A stretch of DNA of 64,000 bases, taken from the NCBI GenBank assembly GCA_963712435.1, contig CAVQIB010000010.1, positions 165,706-229,705 on the forward strand. Direction: 5' to 3'. Origin of the DNA: Rhodoplanes sp963712435. Lineage in GTDB: Bacteria; Pseudomonadota; Alphaproteobacteria; Rhizobiales; Xanthobacteraceae. How positions within the stretch are numbered: position 1 is the first letter of the stretch; each line of letters starts with the position of its first letter. Shown one piece after another: positions 28,114-36,840 of the stretch. The notes beneath the pieces are model-generated. The model was not told the DNA's origin and did no database searches. It saw only the letters and a program-made list of their open reading frames with translations. Made by a program: the position numbers and the translations under genes.

Positions 28114-28539
28114 TTACACTGTTGCGACGCGCCGTCCGGCACTGTCGATGACGAGCTCGCCGTTTTCCTTGCGGAACTCGCCCTGTTGCGGCGGCAGCAG
28201 ATCGAGCACCAGCTCAGAGGGACGGCACAGGCGCACCCCCTTCGGCGTCACCACGAGCGGGCGATTGATCAAGATCGGATGCGCTATCATGGCATCGACG
28301 AGTGCCTCGTCGGAGAGCGCCAGTTCGCCGAGCCGGAGCTCCTCGTGAGGGGCGCCCTTCTCGCGCAACAGCCTCCGCGGCGTCAGGCCGGCGCGCGCGA
28401 TCAGCTGCTCTAGAAGGGGCCGGCCCGGTGGACACTTCAAGTACTCGATCACGTGCGGCTCGACGCCGGCGTTGCGAATCATCGCCAGCGTGTTGCGCGA
28501 GGTGCCGCAGTCCGGGTTGTGGTAGATGATCACGTCCAT
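28114..28539 (-). CDS. arsC: Arsenate reductase, glutaredoxin-dependent
   Basis: A 141-residue ArsC of the plasmid R773 type. The active-site cysteine lies in IIYHNPDCGTSRNTL (Cys11), with PHVIEYLKCPPGRP and the arginine-bearing ILINRPLVVTPKGVRLCRPSE further on. It reduces arsenate to arsenite with glutathione and glutaredoxin, supplying the substrate of the ACR3 pump encoded 11 bases downstream. Intact, unlike its neighbour. Confidence 0.95.
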   Translation of the reverse strand: MDVIIYHNPDCGTSRNTLAMIRNAGVEPHVIEYLKCPPGRPLLEQLIARAGLTPRRLLREKGAPHEELRLGELALSDEALVDAMIAHPILINRPLVVTPKGVRLCRPSELVLDLLPPQQGEFRKENGELVIDSAGRRVATV

Positions 28540-28590
28540 GGCACGGACCCCGAAAGGGACTAGTGACGCGGGAGAGCCCGTCTGCCGGCC

Positions 28591-29667
28591 TCAGAAGGAG
28601 AGGCCGGCAAGCGCGTTCTTGCTGATCGACGTAATGTCGTCCGTCAGCGGCAGGTAGCCGAGCTGCGCGGCGTAGATCTGGCCTCGCGGTGACAGAATCC
28701 ATTGGGCAAAGTCGCGCAGCGCCTGTCCCTTAGCGCGATCGTAGCGCGGATGGAGGAACATCCAGCTGTAGGTCGTGATCGGGTAGGCGTCCGCATCGGA
28801 GGGATCGACGACCGACGTGTCGAGCGCGTCGACCTTGGCGGCGCGGCCAGCGAGAGCGAGCTCGCCGGCACGCGCGGTCGGGGTGACGAGCATGCCGGCC
28901 TTGTTCTGCAGGGCCGCCATCCTCAGTCCGAGCTTCTGGGCAAAACGAAACTCGACATAGCCGATCGAGCCCTCGCTGATCTTGATGCGCCCGGCCACGC
29001 CTTCATTTCCCGGTGCGAGCATCGTGCCCTTCGGCCATTCGATCTGCTTACCGACACTCATGCCCTTGCCGCGCCACCCCGGGTCGGCGGCGGCGAGGTG
29101 CTTGACGAAAGCCGCGGTCGTGCCGCTTGAATCCTGCCGGGCGACGAGCACGATGTCGCGCGACGGCAGGGCCAGTCCGGAATTGGCAGCCTGAATGCGC
29201 GGGTCGTCCCAGCGCTTGATTCTGCCGGCGAAGATGTCCGGATAGACATCCCTCGGCAGATTGATCTCGCTGTTCACACCCGGGATGTTGTAGGCGAGCA
29301 CAATCATGCCGGCCGTGATCGGTACCGTCACGGCGGGCTCGCGCAGCTTCGCGGCTTCCGCCTGGGTGATGATCTCGTCGCTGCCGGCGAAATCGACCGT
29401 GCCGGCGATGAATCGCCTGACGCCCTCGCCGCTGCCGACGGCGTCATAGTCGATCGAGCCCGGGCTGCGGCCGACGCTGTATTCCTCGATCCACTTCTTG
29501 TAGAGCGGCGCCGCGAAGGTCGACCCTGCCCCGCGCAGCGGCGGGGCCGTGGTCGCGGGGGCGGACTGGCTCCAGGCGAATCCTCCGGTCAGCCCCGTCA
29601 AGGCGAGCGCGAGGGCCGTCGCCATGGTTAGCGTGCGGCGCGATCTGGCAGTCGATATGGTCGTCAT
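28591..29667 (-). CDS. pstS: PstS-type phosphate ABC transporter substrate-binding protein
   Basis: A 358-residue periplasmic protein with a signal peptide (TMATALALALTGLTGGFAWS) and the phosphate-binding motifs LRGAGSTFAAPLYKKW, VGSGEGVRRFIAGTVDFAGSD (residues split by position only) and ARQDSSGTTAAFVKH. It captures phosphate for a Pst transporter, but no pstCAB lies here. It is embedded in the arsenic operon between the fused ArsR-ArsC and ArsC, so it may help the cell favour phosphate over arsenate. That role is inferred from context. Confidence 0.92.
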   Translation of the reverse strand: MTTISTARSRRTLTMATALALALTGLTGGFAWSQSAPATTAPPLRGAGSTFAAPLYKKWIEEYSVGRSPGSIDYDAVGSGEGVRRFIAGTVDFAGSDEIITQAEAAKLREPAVTVPITAGMIVLAYNIPGVNSEINLPRDVYPDIFAGRIKRWDDPRIQAANSGLALPSRDIVLVARQDSSGTTAAFVKHLAAADPGWRGKGMSVGKQIEWPKGTMLAPGNEGVAGRIKISEGSIGYVEFRFAQKLGLRMAALQNKAGMLVTPTARAGELALAGRAAKVDALDTSVVDPSDADAYPITTYSWMFLHPRYDRAKGQALRDFAQWILSPRGQIYAAQLGYLPLTDDITSISKNALAGLSF

Positions 29668-29706
29668 GTCGGTTGCGTCCTCGTAAGGAGAGTCACGATG
29701 GCGTCG

Positions 29707-30600
29707 TCAGGCGACCTTGGAGCTTTGCGCCGTCGCGCCGTCGAGGCGGCCGATCTCGCGAATCTTCGACCCGAGCGCCAGCGGATCGAGGCTCTGGATC
29801 GGCAGGGCCGTGAAAACCGAGATGCGGTTCTTCAGGTACTTGAGAGCCTGGACGAAGGCCCGCTCCTTCTCGATCGCGGTCCCCTCGACGGCGGCCGGGT
29901 CCTCGATGCCCCAGTGCGCCGTCATCGGCTGGCCCGGCCACACCGGGCAAGCCTCGCCGGCCGCGTTGTCGCAGACCGTGAAGACAAAATCCATCACCGG
30001 CGCGTCCGGCCCGGCGAACTCGTTCCAGTTCTTTGAGCGCAGCCCGTCGGTCGGGTAGTCGCCGTGGGCGAGTACCTTCAGGGCGAGCGGGTTGATCACG
30101 CCCTTGGGCTGGCTTCCCGCCGAGAAGGCGTTGAAGCGCCCGCCGCCGGTCTTGCGCAAGATGCTCTCGGCCAGAATCGACCGGGCCGTGTTGCCGGTGC
30201 AGAGGAAGAGCACGCTGTAGATGTGACCCGTCATGGTCGTCGTCCTTCCCGTTGGGAAATCGAGTGGCGGTCCTGAAAGACCGGCTGCGCGAAGGTCGTC
30301 GCAGCGCTCCGGCCAGCCGCCGCAGCAGCCGTCAAGAAGAAATCCCGCCAGCGCCCGGGAAGCGGAGACATTCGCCCGGTAAACGATCGAGCGGCTGCGT
30401 CGCTCCGCGGTGATTAGGCCGGCCCGCGCCAGCGTGGCGAGATGCACCGACATGGTGTTGGCCGGCACGGCGAGCCGCCGCGCGATCTCGCCGGCGGCAA
30501 GCCCGCCAGGCTCCTGTTCGATCAGCAGCCGGAACACGTCAAGACGGGTCGCCTGCGACAGCGCCGAGAACCCGATCAGGGCGTCTTTCGATTCCATCAT
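29707..30600 (-). CDS. Fused ArsR repressor and thioredoxin-type arsenate reductase
   Basis: One open frame of 297 residues. Residues 1-100 are an ArsR winged helix (LSQATRLDVFRLLIEQEPGG, ANTMSVHLATLARAGLI), with a CCGGWPERC cluster. From about residue 123 it is a low-molecular-weight phosphatase-fold ArsC (VLFLCTGNTARSILAES, nucleophile Cys, and DFVFTVCDNAAGEACPVWPG). The ATG at 30234 inside the frame has its own AAGGA site, so the reductase could also be made alone. Either a true fusion or two in-frame genes whose stop is lost. First gene of the minus-strand ars operon. Confidence 0.88.
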   Translation of the reverse strand: MMESKDALIGFSALSQATRLDVFRLLIEQEPGGLAAGEIARRLAVPANTMSVHLATLARAGLITAERRSRSIVYRANVSASRALAGFLLDGCCGGWPERCDDLRAAGLSGPPLDFPTGRTTTMTGHIYSVLFLCTGNTARSILAESILRKTGGGRFNAFSAGSQPKGVINPLALKVLAHGDYPTDGLRSKNWNEFAGPDAPVMDFVFTVCDNAAGEACPVWPGQPMTAHWGIEDPAAVEGTAIEKERAFVQALKYLKNRISVFTALPIQSLDPLALGSKIREIGRLDGATAQSSKVA

Positions 30601-30680
30601 TCAATAATAATAGAAATGCGGAAGGGCGCAAGAGGGCTTGACAGGAAGGGTGGACCGGATCATTGTCCAAGTCATGCTAA

Positions 30681-30690
30681 TATGCGCATA
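30681..30690. promoter_or_regulatory. Palindrome in the ars divergent promoter
   Basis: TATGCGCATA is a perfect palindrome between the two divergent arsenic operons (starts 30600 and 30750). TTGACA at about 30638 upstream could be a rightward -35 element. AT-rich ArsR boxes with ATATGCGxxxx symmetry are known, so this is a candidate operator. Confidence 0.5.
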
Positions 30691-30749
30691 AGCGTAACAA
30701 AGCAACTGAGGCGTCCAGTCCCGCGGGGCGGGTATTCAGCGAGACAGCG

Positions 30750-31046
30750 ATGATGGATCCAACCGATCTCATGTCCGCCCTGGCCGAGGAGACCCGGCTC
30801 GGGGCGGTGCGACTCCTGTGGGATGGGCAGGAGCACTGCGTCTGCGAGTTGATGAAGAGGCTCGGGGCCAGCCAGTCACGCATGTCGCGTCACATGGGCG
30901 TGCTGAAGGTTGCCGGCCTAGTGGTGGATCGCCGCGACGCCCAGTGGGTCCGCTACCGCCGCAATCCCGATCTCGACCCGCGGATTGTCGCCGTCGTCGA
31001 CGCCGTGCTGGCGCTGCCTGCACGCGAGCGGAGGGCTGCCGCATGA
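30750..31046 (+). CDS. arsR: ArsR-family arsenic-responsive repressor
   Basis: A 98-residue winged-helix protein with the As(III)-binding box HCVCELMKRLG (Cys30, Cys32) at the start of the recognition unit, then SQSRMSRHMGVLKVAGLV. This is the classical thiolate sensor layout. Its stop overlaps the permease ATG (ATGA). It leads the plus-strand half of the arsenic locus and probably controls both halves. Confidence 0.93.
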   Translation: MMDPTDLMSALAEETRLGAVRLLWDGQEHCVCELMKRLGASQSRMSRHMGVLKVAGLVVDRRDAQWVRYRRNPDLDPRIVAVVDAVLALPARERRAAA

Positions 31047-32107
31047 GCGCGTCCGACACGGAGGTCGTGGTCGCCCCACGGACCGGTGCTTGGCTCGCCG
31101 GCACGGCGGCGTTTCTGGTCGCCTGGGTCCTCGTCTACAGCCAGCTGCAGCCGTTCGCCGACTGGCTCGTCGGCCTGCTGCCGCTCGAGCCCGGCAGCCA
31201 CCTCGCCGACGCCGTCGCGTTCTTCGTCTACGACACGCCCAAGGTGCTGATGCTGCTGACGCTCGTGGTGTTCGCGCATGGGCGTGCGTGCGCAGCTTCT
31301 TCTCGCCGGAGCGCACCCGGGCGCTTGCTCGCCGGGCGCCGCGAAGGGATCGGCAACGTCGCGGCGGCCGCGCTCGGCATCGTCACGCCCGTTCTGCTCG
31401 TGCTCGGCCGTGCCGCTGTTCATCGGCTTCGTCTCGCGCCGGCGTGCCGCTCGGCGTCACCTTCTCGTTCCTGATCGCCGCCCCGATGGTCAACGAGGTC
31501 GCGCTCGGCCTGCTGTTCGCGCTGCTCGGCTGGAAGGTCGCGCTCGACCTATCTCGGCTTCGGCCTCGGCGTCGCCATCGTCGCCGGCTGGGTGATCGGC
31601 CGCTTGCATCTCGAGGGCTGGCTGGAGGACTGGGTGCGCGAACGTGCGCACCGGCGCGGTCGAATCTGCCCGATGATCACCGTCACGATCGTCGACCGCA
31701 TCAAGGCCGGGCATCGAGGCCGTGCGCGACATCGTCGGCCGGGTCTGGATCTGGATCATCGCCGGCATCGCGGCGGGCGCCTTCATCCACGGCTATGTGC
31801 CGGCCGACCTGCTCGCCTCGATCATGGGCACGCGACGCCTGGTGGTCGGTGCCCGCGGCCGTCGCTGCTCGGCATCCCGATGTACTCGAACGCGGCCGGC
31901 ATCATCCCGGTGGTCGAGGCGCTGCTCGGCAAGGGCGCGGCGCTCGGCACCGTGCTCGCCTTCATGATGAGCGTGATCGCGCTCTCGCTGCCGGAAATGA
32001 TCATCCTGCGCAAGGTGCTGACCATGCGGCTGATCGCCGTCTTCGTCGCGGTGGTCGCGACCGGCATCCTGGCCGTCGGCTTTCTGTTCAATGCTCTGTT
32101 CACCTGA
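31043..32107 (+). pseudogene. arsP: ArsP-type permease (DUF318), many one-base insertions
   Basis: Starts MSASDTEVVVAPRTGAWLAG at 31043. Across frames it shows REGIGNVAAAALGIVTP, the characteristic FCSCSAVPLFIGFVSAG, FLIAAPMVNEVALGLLFALL, WIWIIAGIAAGAFIHGYVP, GIPMYSNAAGIIPVVEALLG and VLAFMMSVIALSLPEMIILR. This family includes ArsP, an exporter of trivalent organoarsenicals. Single extra bases near 31277, 31290, 31330, 31400, 31440, 31550, 31705 and 31835-31860 break the frame. Coupled to arsR and followed by a small CxxC protein and arsM, so export of methylated arsenic fits. Confidence 0.85.
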
Positions 32108-32121
32108 AGGAGTGCGCCGTC

Positions 32122-32355
32122 ATGAAGGACGTCAAGGTTCTCGGTCCCGGCTGCAAGCGCTGCGTCACGACCGCCGACATGGTGAAGGCGGAGGCCGATC
32201 GGCTCGGCGTTCCGGTCACGATCGAGAAGGTCACCGACTACGCGGCGATCGCGGGCTACGGCATCGCCTCGACGCCGGGCATCGTGATCGACGGCAAGGT
32301 CGTCCATGCCGGCGGCCTGCCGAAGGCGGAAGACATCGCCAAGTGGCTCGCGTGA
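32122..32355 (+). CDS. Small thioredoxin-fold CxxC protein
   Basis: A 77-residue thioredoxin-like protein of the 'redox-active disulfide protein 2' group: KVLGPGCKRC (Cys11, Cys14) and the cis-Pro region ASTPGIVIDGKVVHAGG. GAAGGAG precedes the ATG. It is often found next to DUF318 permeases. Here it lies between the permease and arsM, so it may handle thiol exchange on arsenicals, which is inference. Confidence 0.88.
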   Translation: MKDVKVLGPGCKRCVTTADMVKAEADRLGVPVTIEKVTDYAAIAGYGIASTPGIVIDGKVVHAGGLPKAEDIAKWLA

Positions 32356-32458
32356 GCATGACCGGCACTCTCCGCTGGCCAACGTGCTCACGCCGATGGA
32401 CGTGAGCACCGTTCCGGCGCCCCGAGGACGTCACCTGCTGTAGAGAAGGACAAGGATC

Positions 32459-33310
32459 ATGACCACAGCCGATGTGAAGAACGCGGTGCGGGAGAAGTAC
32501 GCCGAGGCGGCGAGGCAAGTCGTCGCCGGAGGCAGCGCGTGCTGCGGGCCGTCCGGACGTGGCGGCTGTGATCCGGTCACCACCAATCTTTACGACGCCG
32601 ATCAGGCGGGCGGTGTGCCGTCCGAGGCGCTGCAGGCTTCGCTCGGCTGCGGCAACCCGACCGCGTTGGCGCAGCTCGCGCCGGGCGAGGTCGTGCTCGA
32701 CCTCGGATCGGGCGGTGGGATCGACGTCCTCTTGTCGGCGCGCCGTGTCGGGCCGACCGGCAAGGCCTACGGTCTCGACATGACGGACGAGATGCTCGCC
32801 CTCGCGCGCGAGAACCAGCGCAACGCGGGGCTCGACAATGTCGAGTTCCTGAAAGGCGAGATCGAGAACATCCCCCTGCCCGACGGCGTCGTCGACGTGG
32901 TCATCTCGAACTGCGTTATCAATCTGTCGGGCGACAAGGACCGGGTGTTTCGTGAAGCGTTCAGGGTGTTGAAGCCGGGTGGCCGCTTCGCCGTATCCGA
33001 TGTCGTGACCCGTGGCGAGATCCCGCCCGCGTTGCGCGCCGACATCCTTCTCTGGGTCGGCTGCCTGGCCGGCGCGCTCGACCAGCACGACTACGCCGCA
33101 AGGCTCGAAGCCGCGGGCTTCTCCGCCGTCACGATCGAGCCGACGCGGGTGTACAAGGTCGAGGACGCCCGCGAGCTGCTGGTCGGAAAGGGGCATGACG
33201 TCGACGCGCTGGCGGCCGACCTCGACGGCAAGTTCTTCAGCGCCTTCATCCGCGCGACCAAGCCGAGTGCGTGCTGCGCTCCGGCGCGGTCGGGTTGTTG
33301 CGAAAGGTAG
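32459..33310 (+). CDS. arsM: Arsenite S-adenosylmethionine methyltransferase
   Basis: A 283-residue ArsM. SAM-binding motif VLDLGSGGGIDVLLSAR (residues 79-95), the conserved NCVINLSGDK with its As-binding Cys, WVGCLAGA with the second, plus SLGCGNP (Cys64) and a Cys-rich N-terminus (ACCG, GGC). It methylates As(III) to mono- and dimethyl species. The C-terminal CCAPARSGCCER tail may bind extra arsenic. Intact and last gene of the plus-strand ars operon. Confidence 0.95.
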   Translation: MTTADVKNAVREKYAEAARQVVAGGSACCGPSGRGGCDPVTTNLYDADQAGGVPSEALQASLGCGNPTALAQLAPGEVVLDLGSGGGIDVLLSARRVGPTGKAYGLDMTDEMLALARENQRNAGLDNVEFLKGEIENIPLPDGVVDVVISNCVINLSGDKDRVFREAFRVLKPGGRFAVSDVVTRGEIPPALRADILLWVGCLAGALDQHDYAARLEAAGFSAVTIEPTRVYKVEDARELLVGKGHDVDALAADLDGKFFSAFIRATKPSACCAPARSGCCER

Positions 33311-33339
33311 AGACGCCGAAGATCTGGCCCGCGGCCGCG

Positions 33340-33480
33340 GCTGCCGTGCGGGGGAAGCATCTCGTGCCCCAAGGGCTGGGGAACGTCGCCCGCTTCGCCG
33401 CGATCATTGCGAGCGCCGAGAACGATCTGCCGGATCTCGTCCGGGATTTGGCGCGGCTCTACCTCGACCCGATCAAACCG
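33340..33480 (+). pseudogene. IS110-family transposase fragment
   Basis: The frame reads HLVPQGLGNVARFAAII then LPDLVRDLARLYLD, which resembles the region of IS110 transposases just after the DEDD domain (...APQG..NV.RL... LPELAREL). Nothing before or after matches, so it is a small remnant at the right edge of the arsenic island. The stretch 33481-33737 contains no other recognisable gene. Confidence 0.45.
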
Positions 33481-33737
33481 CCTTGTTCCTCTGGCGGTTT
33501 GCGGCCGCTGCGGTCGCTCTCGTGCGCCTTGCCCCATTAGAATCCTGTCGACGTGATGAAGACCCCGGTTCGGCAGAGACGATCCCCGTTTGACAATCGC
33601 GAGCTTAGCAACCGCCGTCGGCTCGCGAGGACGCGAATAAAATCATCGCGCTTCACATCGTATCGCGCAGCCATAGCCTCTCTCCTCCGCCTCGCCGCCA
33701 ACCCATGCGGCTCTCCCGCCATGTGACAGCGAATGTG

Positions 33738-34892
33738 TCACGCGACCCTGCGGCCCCCGCGCCAGACGCGCCGCACGGCGGCGACGCCGTCGACAACGTG
33801 GACCTGGATCAAGTCCGCGCGTTTCCCGAACGCTATCTCGCCGCGATCGGCAAGGCCGACCGCCTGCGCCGGCGTGCTGGTGACCGTGCGCACCGCCGCC
33901 GGAAGATCGATGGAGGGCGCGACATGCGGCAGACGCAGCGCCGCCGCCAGCAGGCTGTGTGGCGCATAGTCGGACGACAGGATGTCGAGCAGTCCCGCCT
34001 GCGCCAGTTCGGCGGTCGCCACATTGCCGGAATGCGATTTCCCGAGCACCAGGTTGGGGGCGCCCATAAGAATGCGCACGCCGGCTGCGTGCAGCCCCTC
34101 GGCCGCCGCGAGCGTCGTCGGGAATTCGGCGATCGCGATCCTGTCGCGGATGGCGTCATCCACGTGGTCGAGCGTCGTGTCGTCATGGCTCGCGAGCGGA
34201 ACGCCGTGCGCCTGCGCCAGGTCGACCAGGCGACGATAATTGGTCGCCGCGTGCGCCGCCTGGTGCTTGAGCCGCTGCGCGAACAGGATGTCGAGCTCCG
34301 CATCGGTCATGCCGCCCCTCTTGCTGCGGTAATAGATGCGCAGTTTCGTCTCGTCACGAAACTGCCGCTGGCCGGGCGTGTGATCCATCAGCGACAGCAG
34401 GCGGACATCCGGCCGATCGATAAGCTGCGCCGCTTCGGCAACCACGCCCGGCGTCGGCACTTCGCAGCGCAGATGCAGCAGATGGTCGATGCGCAGGAGG
34501 TCGGCGGCCCGCGCCGCGGCGATCGCATCGGCGAGGGTGCTCGCCTGGCCGTCGACTTCCTCGACGCCTTCCTCACGCCAAACGCGCAACGAGTCGAGCA
34601 CGGTCGTCATGCCGCTGGTCGCGATCTGCCCGTCATAGGAAACGACGGCGCCGATCGGGTCCCAATAGACCTTCGGCCGAGGCGCGTAATGCGCCTCGAT
34701 ATGATCGGTATGAAGTTCGACCAGGCCGGGCAGCAGCAGATCGCCTTTCAGATCCTCTCCGCATTCGGGCGCACGTCCCTCGCCGATCTCGGCGATCACG
34801 CCGTCGACGGCTGCGAGCCATCCGCACGCGATGACCCGATCCGCAAGGACCATTCGCGCATTCGCCAACAGCAATTCGGTTCGCTCGGTCAT
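33738..34892 (-). CDS. phnM: Alpha-D-ribose 1-methylphosphonate 5-triphosphate diphosphatase
   Basis: A 384-residue amidohydrolase. Metal ligands fit LLPGLVELHTDHIEAHY, the HLLHLRCEV strand and LASHDDTT, and the C-terminal ILSSDYAPHSLLAAAL is typical of PhnM. It removes pyrophosphate from the phosphonate-ribose triphosphate made by PhnGHIL, giving the substrate of the PhnJ C-P lyase. Its ATG overlaps the phnL stop. Last gene of the phnG-M operon. Confidence 0.96.
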   Translation of the reverse strand: MTERTELLLANARMVLADRVIACGWLAAVDGVIAEIGEGRAPECGEDLKGDLLLPGLVELHTDHIEAHYAPRPKVYWDPIGAVVSYDGQIATSGMTTVLDSLRVWREEGVEEVDGQASTLADAIAAARAADLLRIDHLLHLRCEVPTPGVVAEAAQLIDRPDVRLLSLMDHTPGQRQFRDETKLRIYYRSKRGGMTDAELDILFAQRLKHQAAHAATNYRRLVDLAQAHGVPLASHDDTTLDHVDDAIRDRIAIAEFPTTLAAAEGLHAAGVRILMGAPNLVLGKSHSGNVATAELAQAGLLDILSSDYAPHSLLAAALRLPHVAPSIDLPAAVRTVTSTPAQAVGLADRGEIAFGKRADLIQVHVVDGVAAVRRVWRGGRRVA

Positions 34893-35575
34893 CGGCCGGC
34901 CGCCGCGTCGAACCGGGCGACGTCGACAATGCGATCGGCGATGGCGTCGCGCACCTCCTCGTCGTGAACGATGGCGACAATGGCGACGCCGCGCCGCTTC
35001 TTCTCGGCGATCAGGTCGACGACCACCGCGCGATTGACCGCATCGAGCGATGCGGTCGGCTCGTCGAGCAGCAGGATCGGCAATTCAGGGAGAAAGCCGC
35101 GCGCGATGTTGACGCGCTGCTGTTCGCCGCCGGAAAACGTGGCGGGCGCTAGCCCCCACAGGCGCTCGGGAATGTTGAGCCGACGCAGCAGCTCCGCCGC
35201 CTGCGCGCGCCCGGACGCGCCGGTCCCGGTGTCGGCGACCACGTCGAGCGCACGCACGCGCGGCACGGCGCGCAGGAACTGGCTCACATAGCCGACCACG
35301 CTGCGCCGCAAGGCCAGGATGCAGCGCGGCTCCGCCGCGGCGACATCGACGAGCGCGCCGTCGTGGCGGATCAGGATGCGGCCTTTGTCGCAGCGATAGC
35401 CGCCATGGATCATCTTCAGGATCGACGACTTGCCCACGCCGGACGGGCCTGTGAGCACCACGCATTCCCCGGGTCCCACCTCGAAATCGACGCCGGCGAA
35501 AACGGGCAAGCGAACGCCGCCCTGCAGATGCATGGTGAAGGTCTTGGCGACATCGGACAGCTTGAGGGCGAACAT
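34889..35575 (-). CDS. phnL: PhnL, ABC-type ATPase of the C-P lyase complex
   Basis: A 228-residue ABC ATPase: Walker A TGPSGVGKSSILKMIHGGY, signature FSGGEQQRVNIARGF, Walker B PILLLDEPTASLD. The IHGGYRCDKG region is diagnostic of PhnL rather than a transporter subunit. It acts with PhnK and PhnGHIJ in activating phosphonates. The ATG at 35575 is chosen because GAGGA precedes it; another in-frame ATG is 12 bases upstream. Overlaps phnK and phnM by a few bases. Confidence 0.93.
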   Translation of the reverse strand: MFALKLSDVAKTFTMHLQGGVRLPVFAGVDFEVGPGECVVLTGPSGVGKSSILKMIHGGYRCDKGRILIRHDGALVDVAAAEPRCILALRRSVVGYVSQFLRAVPRVRALDVVADTGTGASGRAQAAELLRRLNIPERLWGLAPATFSGGEQQRVNIARGFLPELPILLLDEPTASLDAVNRAVVVDLIAEKKRRGVAIVAIVHDEEVRDAIADRIVDVARFDAAAGR

Positions 35576-35583
35576 GGCGGTCC

Positions 35584-36372
35584 TCATGGCGGCAGAATCG
35601 AGGACACGAGCAATTGGCTGTACGGCTGCTGCGGGTCGTCCAGGACCTGGTCGGTGAGGCCGGTCTCGACCACCTCGCCACCCTTCATCACCATGATGCG
35701 ATGCGCGAGCAGCCGCGCGACCGCGAGATCGTGGGTGACGACGACGACGGCGAGGCCCAACTCGGAAACGAGACCGCGCAGCAGATCGAGCAGGCGCGCC
35801 TGCACCGAGACGTCGAGCCCGCCGGTCGGCTCGTCCATGAAGACCAGACGCGGATTGGTCACGAGATTGCGCGCGATCTGCAGCCTCTGCCGCATGCCGC
35901 CCGAATAGCTGCGCGGCGTTTCGTCGATGCGGCTCGTGTCGACCTCGACCCGATCAAGCCATTCGAGCGCGGCAGAGCGGATGCGCCCATAGTGCCGCGA
36001 ACCCACCGCCATGAGCCGCTCGCCAACATTCGCGCCGGCGGACGCCGCCATGCGCAGGCCGAGCGAGGGATCCTGATGCACATAGCCCCAATCGGTGCGG
36101 AACAAAAACCGGCGCTCCGCCTCGCTCAGCGTGGCGACGTCCCGGATGACGCCGTCCCGCATACGGTAGCGTATCGCGCCGGCGCTCGGCTCGATCTGGC
36201 AGGAGAGCAATTGGAGAAGCGTGGTTTTCCCCGAGCCTGATTCGCCGACAACGGCGAGAACCTCGCCCGCATAGAGCTCGAACGACACGTTGCGGCAGCC
36301 GAGCTGTCGCCCATACCATTTCGTGAGCCCTTGCGCGACCAGGAGAGCTTGTTCGTCCGCGATCATCGTCAC
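35584..36372 (-). CDS. phnK: PhnK, ABC-type ATPase of the C-P lyase complex
   Basis: A 262-residue ABC ATPase with Walker A VVGESGSGKTTLLQLL, signature YSGGMRQRLQIARNL, Walker B RLVFMDEPTGGLD and the DWGYVHQDP Q-loop found in PhnK. In E. coli PhnK binds the PhnGHIJ core and is essential for phosphonate cleavage. The first codon is GTG at 36372, overlapping the upstream stop; an ATG at 36366 is also possible. Confidence 0.95.
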   Translation of the reverse strand: MTMIADEQALLVAQGLTKWYGRQLGCRNVSFELYAGEVLAVVGESGSGKTTLLQLLSCQIEPSAGAIRYRMRDGVIRDVATLSEAERRFLFRTDWGYVHQDPSLGLRMAASAGANVGERLMAVGSRHYGRIRSAALEWLDRVEVDTSRIDETPRSYSGGMRQRLQIARNLVTNPRLVFMDEPTGGLDVSVQARLLDLLRGLVSELGLAVVVVTHDLAVARLLAHRIMVMKGGEVVETGLTDQVLDDPQQPYSQLLVSSILPP

Positions 36373-36840
36373 GCCGCCGTCGGTTCGAGCGCGATGCGGA
36401 AGCTGTAGCCGTGCCGCTCGAAGCCGAGCAACTCGTAAAAGGCATGCGCGCGCTGGCGCGCGGCGTTCGATGAGAGCGCCAGCTTGTAGCAGCCTGCTTC
36501 TTGCGCGCGCGCGATCGCAACCCGCATCATCGCGCGGCCGATGCCCTGACCCTGCTGCGCGGGATCGACCACCACGTCCTCGACGATGGTCGAGGGCGCG
36601 CCGAGATGGCCGAGATTGTCCATGATCAGCAGCGCGAAGCTGCCGACGATGCGACCGTCCGCTTCCGCGACATAGAGGGCGTAATCCGGGTAGCGGTCAA
36701 AGCGACGCAAAATGCACGCGGCGGCGTCGACGCGAGAGGACATCGCCATCGTCCATTTCCGGCTGCGCGTAGAGCGCAAGCACGCCCGCCAAGTCGGCGT
36801 CGTTCGCCCTGCGGATGCGGACACGATCGGCGCCTGTCAC
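36369..36840 (-). pseudogene. GNAT acetyltransferase in the phn operon, one-base insertion
   Basis: GTG at 36840 overlaps the phnJ stop (GTGA). The N-terminal part reads VRIRRANDADLAGVLALYAQ and the rest, after an extra C in TCGCGTC near 36732, reads VDAAACILRRFDRYPDYALY, VVDPAQQGQGIGRAMMR and SSNAARQRAHAFYELLGF. The repaired length is about 156 residues. The place between phnJ and phnK and the fold recall PhnO, which acetylates aminoalkylphosphonates, but the sequence looks like a general GNAT and the role is inferred. Confidence 0.75.
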
